Shown: one piece after another, positions 35,531-43,809 of the stretch
Numbering within the stretch: position 1 is the first letter of the stretch
Layout: every line of letters starts with the position of its first letter
Assembly: GCF_024609325.1 (NCBI RefSeq)
Contig: NZ_JANHMQ010000001.1
Coordinates: forward strand, 558,001 to 622,000
DNA: 64,000 nucleotides
Origin: Geothrix fuzhouensis
Lineage (GTDB): Bacteria > Acidobacteriota > Holophagae > Holophagales > Holophagaceae
Direction of reading: 5' to 3'
Position numbers and translations under genes: made by a program
The notes under the pieces: model-generated
Database searches by the model: none
What the model saw: the letters and a program-made list of their open reading frames with translations, nothing else
What the model was told of the DNA's origin: nothing

Positions 35531-36847
35531 TCATCTCAGCCGGAACGGCATGGTGAGCTTGAACCTCGCAGGCACAGGCTTGCCCTTCACTTTGGCGGGT
35601 TCGAACTCCCAGGCCTTCGCGTAATCGACAGCGCAGGCGTACAGTTCAGGGGGACCGGAGATGGCCTTGGCGCTGGTGACCTTGCCTTTGGTGTCGATGA
35701 CCAGGACCACCACCACGATGCCCTGAATGCGGGCGGCCTTGGCGTCGGGAGGATAAGCAGGCGCCTCGGGCTGATGCTTGACGCGGATCTGCTTGAAGTC
35801 CATCTCCACGGGGTCAGATGCCGCTGGTGCAGGCTTGGGCGCATCGGTGGCCGAGAGCGTGGTGACACCCAGAACAATTGCCAGCAGGAGGGCAGACATG
35901 AAAGCGGCCAGGGGCGCGGCTGGAACATGCGTGGATTGTGGGCGCAACAGTCGTTGAATGCGGGACATGAGGTGGCCTCCACTGGCCGCGGGGGCCAGAT
36001 CGGGAATCAGGTTCGGTTGGGTGCGGAGTTCCTCCAGCCCGACGAGGGCGGAGGCATAGAGGAGCGGATCACCGCAGGCACGCACGGCTGCGTCATCGCA
36101 GCAGTGCTCGCGCTCCTGGCGGATGCGCCGGGAGAGCCACCAGACGGCGGGGTGATAGAACAGCAAGGCTTCCGCGAAGGTCTGGAGGACATTCGCAAGG
36201 AAGTCCCCGCGGCGGACATGGGCCAGTTCGTGGGCCAGCAGGGCCTCCAAAGCCTCGGGGTTCAAGGCCAGGAAAGCCGCAGCCGGGACCAGCACCACGG
36301 GCTTCAGCCAGCCCAAGACCGCGAGTGAATCCACCTGGTCGGACAGCCCCAGGCGGACGGGTGCTTGCACGCGGCTGCGGATTCGCAAGCATTCGAACCG
36401 TGCCAGCCACTCGGCGGGCGGGGGCTGGAGGTTTCCCAGGCAGGGCCCATAGAGCCAGACCATGCCTCGTCCCACCTGCACGAGTCGCAGGCTGAAACCC
36501 AGAATCCAGGCCAGGAACAGCCAGGGTATCCAGGGGCCGAATACCCAGTGAAGCCGAACCATCCAGGTCAAGGTGCCCTGGCCTTCAGCCATGGGGACGA
36601 CGGCCAGGGTTCCAGACACGGGCAGCGGATCACCGCTGAGCGAGATCCAGACCAAAGTTCCCGCGAAGACGAGGACCAGCAGGCCGAGGGTCACGAACGC
36701 GAGGGCATAGCGAAGTTCCGCGGAACGGCCTCGCGCCAGCCAGAGGGCCGCCGCCGCCAGCAGGGCCAGCAGCGCGCCCTGCCAAAGGCTGTGAAGCAGG
36801 GCCCAGCCGATGGCCTGCAGCAAAGGTGAGGTGGCAAGGTCGATCAT
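35531..36847 (-). CDS. BlaR1-type M56 metallopeptidase with C-terminal TonB domain
   Basis: 438-residue membrane protein. Four transmembrane helices surround a cytoplasmic zinc peptidase domain with HELAHVRRGD (residues 206-215) and a third ligand Glu in REHCCDDAAV (about 247). Instead of the penicillin-binding sensor of BlaR1, the outside part ends in a TonB C-terminal domain (about 350-438: YPPDAKAARIQGIVVVVLVID...KAWEFEPAKVKGKPV). By analogy it should sense an envelope signal and inactivate the BlaI-type repressor encoded just upstream, which it overlaps by 4 bases. The inducing signal is unknown. Confidence 0.9.
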   Translation of the reverse strand: MIDLATSPLLQAIGWALLHSLWQGALLALLAAAALWLARGRSAELRYALAFVTLGLLVLVFAGTLVWISLSGDPLPVSGTLAVVPMAEGQGTLTWMVRLHWVFGPWIPWLFLAWILGFSLRLVQVGRGMVWLYGPCLGNLQPPPAEWLARFECLRIRSRVQAPVRLGLSDQVDSLAVLGWLKPVVLVPAAAFLALNPEALEALLAHELAHVRRGDFLANVLQTFAEALLFYHPAVWWLSRRIRQEREHCCDDAAVRACGDPLLYASALVGLEELRTQPNLIPDLAPAASGGHLMSRIQRLLRPQSTHVPAAPLAAFMSALLLAIVLGVTTLSATDAPKPAPAASDPVEMDFKQIRVKHQPEAPAYPPDAKAARIQGIVVVVLVIDTKGKVTSAKAISGPPELYACAVDYAKAWEFEPAKVKGKPVPARFKLTMPFRLR

Positions 36848-37230
36848 CGAGCCCTCCCTTTAGCGTCCTTCAGCAGCTTCCGGATGTCCTCCAGTTCCTC
36901 GGCCGAGGCGGGCTCGGTTTCGAGGGCCTGGAGAACCAGTTCCCGACGATTGCCGGCGAAGGCCTTCTGCAGAAGTTCCTTCAACAGGCAACGCTGGGTT
37001 TCAGCCTCCCCCTGGAGGGGCCGGTAGGTGTGGGAACGCGCGCGTTCGTCCCGGGCCACCAGCCCCTTCTCCACCATGATCTGCATGAGCTTCAACACGG
37101 TGGTGTAGCCCATCTCCCGGTCCTTCGACAGCTCGGTGTGCACATCCCGAACCGTCGAGGGGCCCTGCGACCAGAGGACCCGCAGGATGGCGAGCTCGCC
37201 ATCGGACGGGCGGATGGGCGCGGTGGACAT
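36844..37230 (-). CDS. BlaI/MecI/CopY-family repressor
   Basis: 128-residue winged-helix repressor. Motifs are SDGELAILRVLWSQGPSTVRDVHTEL (seen as ELAILRVLWSQGPSTVRDV) and MGYTTVLKLMQIMVEKGLVARDERARSHTYRP, closely matching BlaI. The C-terminal helix mediates dimerisation and contains the likely cleavage region. GGAGG precedes the ATG. The gene lies directly behind a promoter with a large palindrome, so it is almost certainly autoregulated. It forms an operon with the M56/TonB gene. Confidence 0.93.
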   Translation of the reverse strand: MSTAPIRPSDGELAILRVLWSQGPSTVRDVHTELSKDREMGYTTVLKLMQIMVEKGLVARDERARSHTYRPLQGEAETQRCLLKELLQKAFAGNRRELVLQALETEPASAEELEDIRKLLKDAKGRAR

Positions 37231-37251
37231 GAAGCCTCCAGGGGGTCTGGA

Positions 37252-37297
37252 GACAACATACGAATCGATTCGTAAGTTGTCAACGAATTGGTTCGTA
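37252..37297 (-). promoter_or_regulatory. blaI promoter with two repressor operators
   Basis: On the minus strand TTGACA (37283-37278) and TATGTT (37260-37255) are separated by exactly 17 bases. The spacer contains TACGAATCGATTCGTA (37259-37274), a perfect 16-bp palindrome. This extends with one mismatch to a 30-bp dyad (GACAAC...GTTGTC, 37252-37281). A second dyad, ACGAA-TTGG-TTCGT (37283-37296), lies just upstream of the -35, with centres 23 bp apart. This is the geometry expected for steric repression by a BlaI dimer. Confidence 0.82.
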
Positions 37298-37305
37298 CTT
37301 TTTGC

Positions 37306-38469
37306 TTACCTGGATGATTGGACGAACAGCTTGACGCCCTTCCGGGTCGTGGCAACGTCGAACGGCATGGGCTTGGCCGGGGCGGAATCCTCGGACCACT
37401 GCACGAGGTACCGGGAACCGAACATCTGGATGCCTTGGCCGAATCTGGCTTCGACCCCAGCGGTGAGAGGGAAGGCGAACCCTCCAGTGGCCGGCGCAAC
37501 GGTGCCCACATGTCCCATGACGTTCTGGCCCGCACCCGCCACCGAGTAGAGGGTGACACCCGTGGTGGCTGCCTTGGCCTTGAGTGAAGCCTGCAGAAGG
37601 GTCATGTCCCGTGTGGCGAGGGTTGCCGCCTCGGCAGGCCCACCCGCATCACCCCGCTCGCGCTTGAAATTCTGGGACATGGCCCGCTTCACCGTGGGGT
37701 GGGTCATGTCATCGGCCTCGCATCGTGAGAAGACGATCAAGTGCTTCTGTCCGGGCGTCCCAGCCACCAGATCGAGGATGGATTCCAGCGCCTTCGCCTC
37801 CCGGCTGACCGTGGCCAGCAGGCCCGTGACAAAGGAGGTGCTGCTGAAGTTCAATCGGTCCAAGGCATTGACTCCCCTCTGCTCGATCGTACCCTTGGCC
37901 CAGCCCGAAGCCCCAGCCCTGAAGCTTGCCAGCAATGCGTTCAGGGCGTCCTGGCCGGCATCCCCGTCTGGAACATCCGTGAAGTCCGCGCGGAAACCTG
38001 CGCCCTGCAGACTCTCCTTCGGTGAGCCCACCAGGCTCTCGGGAAGAAGGCTGGGAACTTTGGCCAAGGCCTCGGCCCACAAGGTCCGACGGACCGAGAA
38101 GCCTGGCATCAGAGACTCCAGGGAGTCCTTGCCCCGGGCCACGATCAGCACCCGATCCCCACCGGGAACCTTGGTGAGGAAATCCGCCGCAGCCAGAAAG
38201 GCCATGGCCCGGTGCCCCGTATCTCGGATGGGTTCGAACACAAGCACCCATGACTGAGGAGCATCCGCAGTCTGGGCCGGGTTCTTCAACTGGATGACGG
38301 GACGCAGCTTCCCGTCCACCTGGACTTTGAACTCCCCGGCCGTGAGGTCGCTCACCAAGGCTCCGCGCTCGTCGAGGGCCAGCACCCAGGCCTGGGTCCG
38401 AGGCGAGGCGGGCTGGCCAGCTGCCAGGGCGACTCCAAGGGTCAATCCGATGCACCACCGATGGAACAT
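37306..38469 (-). CDS. Acidobacterial-type VWFA-related protein, exported
   Basis: 387-residue exported protein. After a signal peptide (IGLTLGVALAAG) comes the family start, QAWVLALDERGALVSDLTAGEFKVQVDG (seen as DLTAGEFKVQVDGK), and a von Willebrand A-like alpha/beta domain (about 70-300). Motifs are SWVLVFEPIRDTGHRAMAFLAAADFL (seen as WVLVFEPIRD) and KHLIVFSRCEAD. The metal-ion site (DxSxS) of true VWFA domains is not intact. The family is abundant in Acidobacteria and its function is unknown. The polysaccharide deacetylase upstream (59 bases) may be in the same transcript. Confidence 0.75.
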   Translation of the reverse strand: MFHRWCIGLTLGVALAAGQPASPRTQAWVLALDERGALVSDLTAGEFKVQVDGKLRPVIQLKNPAQTADAPQSWVLVFEPIRDTGHRAMAFLAAADFLTKVPGGDRVLIVARGKDSLESLMPGFSVRRTLWAEALAKVPSLLPESLVGSPKESLQGAGFRADFTDVPDGDAGQDALNALLASFRAGASGWAKGTIEQRGVNALDRLNFSSTSFVTGLLATVSREAKALESILDLVAGTPGQKHLIVFSRCEADDMTHPTVKRAMSQNFKRERGDAGGPAEAATLATRDMTLLQASLKAKAATTGVTLYSVAGAGQNVMGHVGTVAPATGGFAFPLTAGVEARFGQGIQMFGSRYLVQWSEDSAPAKPMPFDVATTRKGVKLFVQSSR

Positions 38470-38528
38470 GCGAGGCTCCTGTTTTGTGGATGGGTCGATC
38501 CCCATTGAAGCACAGGTGCGAATCCGGC

Positions 38529-39470
38529 TCACAGCCCCAGTTGGTCCATCCGTGCCCTGAGGCGCCCTTCGGAGAACAGGAGGTCGTCGGGATCCTTGGC
38601 CTGCTCTCGCCAGGCTTTGACGAAGCCCTGCTGACCGCGCTCGGCGGCCACGGCATCAGCCAGGGCTTCGCCGCCCGGCAGGTTCTTCGGCATGAGGGCG
38701 TAGGCGGGATCCTTGAAGGCTTCCGCAGGATCGATCCATCGCCAGCCCTTGGCCCGAAAAAAGTCGATGACATCACCCAGAAACAGCGCGTTCAGGAGGC
38801 GGCTGTGCATGAGGATCACGTGGGGAATCTCCCGACCGAAGGTCACGCGGCTCCAGGCCTCGTAGAACCGGGCACAAGCCCAGAGGTGTTGCAGGTAGAG
38901 GTCGCGGTAAGGCCCCAGGTCGGCCTTCGGCTCTTGCTCCAGCCGCTTCCGCAACCGCTCGTCCAGCAGGTAGTCGGCCGTATCGATGCTCACATGGCCG
39001 ATGGCGTAGCCGTGAACTTTCAGGAAAGCGTAGAACCCATCCCGCTTGGCCACGGTGTTCCCAGCCCGCAGGAAGGGGTAACGATAGAGGCGCGTGAAAC
39101 CCGGCAGGTCGCGAATCACGGCTTCGCCTTTCAGTAGATCGGCCTCGTAGGCCGCCAGTGTCACGTCGTCTCGGTTGAGATCCCAGTGGCTGTAGCTGTG
39201 GTTGGCGATGAGATGCCCGGCCTGGCCCCAGGTCCTCAGGATGGCCTTCCCTTCGGGGGTATCGCCGCCGTTCACGCCGTTGGCGAAGAGGATGGCCCGA
39301 ACCTTCCGGTCCTGCAGGATCGCCAGCATGGCCCGGTGTTGGGCCGGGGCCTCCAGACGAGGCGAAGGCCGCAGAAAGGGCGCATCGTCCAGGCTCAGGG
39401 CCACCTTCTGCGCCGCCAACGAAAGGGAAAGGGGAATGGCGAGCAGCAGGCCCAGGACGCGTCTCCGCAT
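38529..39470 (-). CDS. Polysaccharide deacetylase family protein (NodB-like), exported
   Basis: 313-residue carbohydrate esterase family 4-like protein. A signal peptide (LGLLLAIPLSLSLAAQ) precedes VALSLDDAPFL (the catalytic Asp-Asp motif), ANHSYSHWDLNRD (the H-x3-H metal site) and YRYPFLRAGNT. The last conserved His appears as VILMHSRL. It should remove acetyl groups from a cell-wall or matrix polysaccharide. The ATG at 39470 starts the signal peptide. It diverges from ppx/gppA with 53 bases between them. Confidence 0.85.
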   Translation of the reverse strand: MRRRVLGLLLAIPLSLSLAAQKVALSLDDAPFLRPSPRLEAPAQHRAMLAILQDRKVRAILFANGVNGGDTPEGKAILRTWGQAGHLIANHSYSHWDLNRDDVTLAAYEADLLKGEAVIRDLPGFTRLYRYPFLRAGNTVAKRDGFYAFLKVHGYAIGHVSIDTADYLLDERLRKRLEQEPKADLGPYRDLYLQHLWACARFYEAWSRVTFGREIPHVILMHSRLLNALFLGDVIDFFRAKGWRWIDPAEAFKDPAYALMPKNLPGGEALADAVAAERGQQGFVKAWREQAKDPDDLLFSEGRLRARMDQLGL

Positions 39471-39523
39471 GGATCCTCCAAGAATTGTTTCGCCGGGGTG
39501 GCTGCACTGGCCACAATCGTCCC

Positions 39524-41020
39524 ATGCGGATTGCGGCTGTGGACGTTGGATCGAACTCCATTCATCTGGTGGTGGTAGATGCGGATCCCATGGGCGGGCA
39601 GCAGGTCCTGGCCCGGGAGAAGGCCATGGTGCGCCTGGCCCGCGGTGAGGCAAACTCCGGCGAGATCGGCCCGGAGGCGTTCCAGGCAGGCCTTGACGCC
39701 CTGGCCCAGATGGCGAAGGTCATCCAGGGCTTCGCCTGCGAGACCGTCATGGCCTGCGGTACGGCCGCCCTGCGTGACGCGAAGAATGCCCAAGCCTTTG
39801 TCATGGCGGCTGAGGCGCTCGGCATCTCCATCCAGGTGATCTCGGGCGAGGAGGAGGCCCGGCTCATCCACCTGGCCGTGTCCCACGCCATCCCCTTCCC
39901 TCTGGAACCCGTGACCTTGGTGGATATCGGCGGCGGCAGCACTGAGCTGACCTGGGTGCAGGCCGGGCGTGTGGCGGCCAGCATCTCCCTGCCCTGGGGC
40001 CTCCAGCGGCTGGCGGACGCAGCCCACACGGCCGACCCGCCCTCGGCACCCGACCTCAAGCGAGTGCGGAAGATGATCCGCCGCATCCTGAAGCAGGCCC
40101 GCAAGAACCTGCCCACGCAGCTACCGGAACCTACGCTGATCCTCGGCACCTCGGGTACGTTGGAGGACCTGGCGAAGGGCTCCAGCGACGGGCGCGCCTT
40201 CACGGCAGAGGAACTCCGAGCCTACGCCCTGAAACTATGGCGGTTGGATGCCCAGCAGCGTATCGACCGGTTGGGTGTGGAGCCCAAGCGCGCCGAGGTC
40301 CTCCACGTAGGTGCCATCTGGGCCCTGTCCCTCATGGAGTGGCTGGGCACGCCGCCCTTGCGCCATCTCCCCGTAGGCTTGCGCGAAGGCATGATTTGGG
40401 AAGCCCTCAAGCACGGTGGCGCGGCCATCCCACCTCTGGCCGACCGCCGCCGAGCCTCCATTGAACAGTTGGCCTCCCGTCTGGATCCCGATCCCGACCA
40501 CAGCCGCCACGTGGCGCGGCTGGCGGACCAGCTTTTCCTGGCCCTCCAGCCGCACTTCGAACTCGGTGACACGGAACGCCAGTGGCTGGCCTTCGCCGCG
40601 CGGCTGCATGACATCGGTTTTTCCCTTTCCGAGAAAGACCATCACAAGCATGGCGAGTATCTGGTGCGCAACGCCTCTCTGCCCGGATTCTGGCCTGAGG
40701 AGGTAGAAGTGCTGGCCCAGGTGGTGCGCTTCCATCGGGGCAAGCCCCCGCATCACGCCAAGCACGAAGCCTTCCGCTCCCTGGCGCCCTGGCACCGCCA
40801 GGTGGTGCGCAAGCTGGCCGCACTCCTGAGGGGCGCAGATGCGCTCGACCGTCATCGCCACCAGACGGTGCGGGACCTGTCAGTGGAGATCGATGACCAG
40901 ACCCTGCGGGTGCGACTGGAGGCTGAGGAAAACGTGGATGCGGAAATCGCGGCCTTCCGCGACAAGGCCAGCCTTCTGGGCACCCTGCTGGACCGCAGCA
41001 TCGAAGTCACCGTAATCTGA
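39524..41020 (+). CDS. ppx: Ppx/GppA exopolyphosphatase / guanosine pentaphosphatase
   Basis: 498-residue enzyme of the actin-like ATPase superfamily that hydrolyses polyphosphate or pppGpp. The N-terminal motif AAVDVGSNSIHLVV, the ISGEEEARLI segment with the catalytic Glu, VDIGGGSTEL and LGTSGTLEDLA are intact. The C-terminal half carries an HD-type domain with ARLHDIGFSLSEKDHHKHGEYLV (seen as LHDIGFS and HHKHGEYL). This long form occurs in Ppx/GppA of many bacteria; I cannot tell by eye which substrate is preferred. The next gene follows after 7 bases. Confidence 0.9.
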   Translation: MRIAAVDVGSNSIHLVVVDADPMGGQQVLAREKAMVRLARGEANSGEIGPEAFQAGLDALAQMAKVIQGFACETVMACGTAALRDAKNAQAFVMAAEALGISIQVISGEEEARLIHLAVSHAIPFPLEPVTLVDIGGGSTELTWVQAGRVAASISLPWGLQRLADAAHTADPPSAPDLKRVRKMIRRILKQARKNLPTQLPEPTLILGTSGTLEDLAKGSSDGRAFTAEELRAYALKLWRLDAQQRIDRLGVEPKRAEVLHVGAIWALSLMEWLGTPPLRHLPVGLREGMIWEALKHGGAAIPPLADRRRASIEQLASRLDPDPDHSRHVARLADQLFLALQPHFELGDTERQWLAFAARLHDIGFSLSEKDHHKHGEYLVRNASLPGFWPEEVEVLAQVVRFHRGKPPHHAKHEAFRSLAPWHRQVVRKLAALLRGADALDRHRHQTVRDLSVEIDDQTLRVRLEAEENVDAEIAAFRDKASLLGTLLDRSIEVTVI

Positions 41021-41027
41021 TTCCTCC

Positions 41028-42227
41028 ATGACTCTGGACGAACTGATCAACGACTGGAATGGCCCGCTGACGGAAGGCCGCATCCCGGCGCTTCTCGATG
41101 AGACCCTGCGCGATGGGCTCCAGAGCCCCTCGGTGAGAGACCCGGACATCGCCGCCAAGCGCGATCTCATCCACCGTCTGGCGAGCCTGGGTGTGGACGC
41201 GGTGGACCTGGGCATGCCTGGCGCGGGTCCCAAGGCCCTTGCGGCCGTGCGAGCGCTCATGGTGGAGATCCGGGATCATCGCCTGCCCCTCCAGCCCAAC
41301 GTGGCCGTGCGGACCTTGGAGGCCGACCTGGTCCAGGTGGCGGAAATCCAGCAGCGGGTGGGATTCCCTTTGGAAGCCGGCGCGTTCCTGGGCTCCAGCC
41401 CCATCCGCATGGATGTGGAAGGCTGGGACCTCGCCTTCCTTGTGGACACGGCACGCAAGGCCGTAGCCTTCTGCCGCCGCCACGAGGTTCCCGTGATGAT
41501 GGTGACGGAAGACAGCACCCGGGCCCGGCCGGACGTGCTGAAGGCCATCTACAGTGCGGCTCTGGACGAGGGTGCGCAAACCATCTGCCTCTCGGACACC
41601 TGCGGCCATGCCACCCCCGACGGCGTGCGGCGGTTGGTGCGTTTCATCAAGGACGAGGTGATTCGGGACCGCTCAGTGCTCATCGACTGGCATGGGCACA
41701 ATGACCGGGGCCTGGGCGTGGCCAACGCCATCGCCGCCTTCGAGGCCGGCGCGGACCGGCTCCACGGCACCATCCTGGGGATCGGGGAGCGCTGCGGCAA
41801 CGTGGCCCTGGACCAGCTCATGATCAATCTGCATCTCATGGGCTTCCCCAAGGGCGATCTCTCGGACTTGCCGGCTCTGGCGGAACGCGTGGCAGAGCTG
41901 TGCGACGTGGAAATCCCTGCCAACTATCCGGTGTTGGGTCGCGACGCCTTCCGAACGGGCACCGGCGTCCATGCCGCGGCCATCGTCAAGGCCCTGCACC
42001 GCGGCGACGTCGAGCTGGCGGACGCTGTCTACTCCGGCGTTCCCGCCGCCCTGGTGGGCCGACGACAGGAGATCGAGATCGGCCCCCTGGCCGGCCACAG
42101 CAATGTCATCTACTGGCTGGAGATGAATGGCTACGACCCGAGTCCCGACCGCGTGGACCGGATCCTCCAGACCGCCAAGAACAGCCCCAGGATCCTGAGT
42201 GAGGCAGAGATTCGGGCGGTGGTCTGA
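41028..42227 (+). CDS. LeuA/homocitrate synthase-like acyltransferase (HMGL family)
   Basis: 399-residue TIM-barrel enzyme that condenses acetyl-CoA with a 2-oxo acid. Motifs are LLDETLRDGLQSP (metal Asp and catalytic Arg), DAVDLGMPGAG, WHGHNDRGLGVANA (metal His-x-His), GIGERCGN and TGTGVHAAAIVKAL. It lacks the C-terminal allosteric domain of classic LeuA (about 500 residues), so it is more like homocitrate synthase, citramalate synthase or an orphan 2-isopropylmalate synthase-like enzyme. The substrate cannot be fixed from sequence. It is likely co-transcribed with ppx. Confidence 0.85.
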   Translation: MTLDELINDWNGPLTEGRIPALLDETLRDGLQSPSVRDPDIAAKRDLIHRLASLGVDAVDLGMPGAGPKALAAVRALMVEIRDHRLPLQPNVAVRTLEADLVQVAEIQQRVGFPLEAGAFLGSSPIRMDVEGWDLAFLVDTARKAVAFCRRHEVPVMMVTEDSTRARPDVLKAIYSAALDEGAQTICLSDTCGHATPDGVRRLVRFIKDEVIRDRSVLIDWHGHNDRGLGVANAIAAFEAGADRLHGTILGIGERCGNVALDQLMINLHLMGFPKGDLSDLPALAERVAELCDVEIPANYPVLGRDAFRTGTGVHAAAIVKALHRGDVELADAVYSGVPAALVGRRQEIEIGPLAGHSNVIYWLEMNGYDPSPDRVDRILQTAKNSPRILSEAEIRAVV

Positions 42228-42233
42228 GCCCGA

Positions 42234-42905
42234 TCAGCCCAATCCCGTCACGTCACCGGCGCTGAGCCGCCGGACTCCCTCCGAAGTGGCCACCTTCAGC
42301 CGGCCATCCGGTTCCCAGCCCAGGCAGGTGCCCTGGCCGTCTTCCCAACGCAGGGGCATTCCAGCCTCGGGCCAGCGGAAAAGAGGTTGAAGATCCAGCG
42401 CCAAGTTATTCCATTCTTTGGTGATGCGAACTGCTAATGTGGACGTTGCTGGAGCCGCCAAGCCCAGATCAAGCAAGCAAGCCGGCGGGATGGCTCGACC
42501 GGGGATAGCCGGGGCCGAAGTCAGGTTCACGCCCAAACCCAGGATGAGACGACCCCCGATCTGCTCGCCCAGGATGCCCCCCAGCTTCACCAGGCGGTCG
42601 TCTTTCCAGGCCACGAGATCATTCGGCCACTTCAGGCCCAGGGTCCGGCCTTTGGGATCCAGCACCCGCGAGGCGGCGGTCATGGCGCGCTGGAGCACCA
42701 GGCCCGGGGCCACACCCGAGGGCGCCGGCAGCACGGCGGACATCCAGAGCCCCGCGCCAGCGGCGCTTTCCCAGCGGTTGCCCTGGCGCCCACGGCCCTC
42801 GGTCTGGCGGTCCGCCAGCACGGCACAGCAGCCCAGGTGGGGGTTTCGGCGCAGAAAGGCCTGAGTGGAATCCACCTCGGCCAGCCGGATCAGGGGCCAA
42901 TCCAC
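42234..42905 (-). CDS. birA: Biotin--[acetyl-CoA carboxylase] ligase without DNA-binding domain
   Basis: 223-residue ligase that attaches biotin to carboxylase carrier domains. It has TEGRGRQGNRWES (ATP/biotin loop), LGLKWPNDLV (catalytic Lys) and KLGGILGE. The N-terminal winged-helix of E. coli BirA is missing, so it should not act as a repressor. The GTG at 42905 follows the coaX stop by one base and fits the family's N-terminus (WPLIRLAEVDSTQ). A longer in-frame start exists inside coaX but adds non-conserved residues. Confidence 0.92.
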   Translation of the reverse strand: MDWPLIRLAEVDSTQAFLRRNPHLGCCAVLADRQTEGRGRQGNRWESAAGAGLWMSAVLPAPSGVAPGLVLQRAMTAASRVLDPKGRTLGLKWPNDLVAWKDDRLVKLGGILGEQIGGRLILGLGVNLTSAPAIPGRAIPPACLLDLGLAAPATSTLAVRITKEWNNLALDLQPLFRWPEAGMPLRWEDGQGTCLGWEPDGRLKVATSEGVRRLSAGDVTGLG

Positions 42906-42906
42906 G

Positions 42907-43701
42907 CTATTTCCGGCTGCCCTGGTTGCGGAGCCAGAGGATACGCAAGCCATCCAGGGTGAGATCCGGCGCCTCCAGGCGGATGGCCCGGGTGTGGGGC
43001 CCGATCACCTTCGCCAGACCACCGGTGGACACCACCTTCGCTTCGGGGCACTCGGCCAGCAGGCGCTCCAGGATGCCGTCCACCATGCCGACGTAGCCGT
43101 AAAAGATGCCGGCCTGCATGGCCTGGACGGTGTTGCGCCCCACCAGGCGGTCGGGTTCGGCCACCTCCACCCGCGGCAGGCGGCTGGCCCGCTGGAAGAG
43201 AGCGTCCGCGCTGATCTTCAGGCCGGGGCAGATGAGACCCCCCAGGTACTCCCGCTTGGCATTGACCACATCGAACGTGGTGGCCGTGCCGAAATCCACG
43301 ACGATGACGGGCGCCCCGTAGGCTTCGATGGCCGCCACCGCGTTCACCAGCCGGTCTGCGCCCAGTTCTGCGGGGTTGTCGATGAGCACCTTCACGCCGG
43401 TCTTGACGCCGGGTTCGACATAGAAGGCCTCCACACCGAAGTAGATCGAGGCCAGGCTCATGAGGATGGGGTGCAGAGGCGGCACCACGCAGGAGATGGC
43501 GACGTGCTTGATCTGGCTGGCCTCGATGCCCTGATGGCGCATGAGGGCCAGGGCGGAGACACCGTACTCGTCCACGGTGCGCTCGCGGCTGGTGGCCAGG
43601 CGCCAGGAACAGACGAGGGGCGAGTCCGGACCTTTTGACAGATCGTAGATTCCCAGCACCACGTTGGTGTTGCCCACATCGACAGCCAACAGAAGACTCA
43701 T
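42907..43701 (-). CDS. coaX: Type III pantothenate kinase
   Basis: 264-residue actin-fold kinase that phosphorylates pantothenate in the first step of CoA synthesis. It has LLLAVDVGNTNVVLGIY (phosphate loop), NPAELGADRLVNAVAA and IVVDFGTATTFDVV (catalytic Asp), plus VSTGGLAKVIGPH, all standard for CoaX. It is co-directional with birA, a frequent bacterial pairing. A long open frame continues far upstream on this strand, but only the ATG at 43701 starts the domain. Confidence 0.96.
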   Translation of the reverse strand: MSLLLAVDVGNTNVVLGIYDLSKGPDSPLVCSWRLATSRERTVDEYGVSALALMRHQGIEASQIKHVAISCVVPPLHPILMSLASIYFGVEAFYVEPGVKTGVKVLIDNPAELGADRLVNAVAAIEAYGAPVIVVDFGTATTFDVVNAKREYLGGLICPGLKISADALFQRASRLPRVEVAEPDRLVGRNTVQAMQAGIFYGYVGMVDGILERLLAECPEAKVVSTGGLAKVIGPHTRAIRLEAPDLTLDGLRILWLRNQGSRK

Positions 43702-43809
43702 GCGCACTCCGAGCGTTCCAGGATCGCCTGACGGGGCCCGGCCCGCCACCCCCTTGTGATGCCGATTCGTCGACCGTCCATTACCCTGGGGGTTCCGCCT
43801 GGAGCCGCC

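Noticed and set aside
43702-43809. Possible TnaC-like leader peptide upstream of tnaA
   Set aside because: The only short ORF is in frame with tnaA and contains no Trp codon; no terminator or boxA-like region follows.
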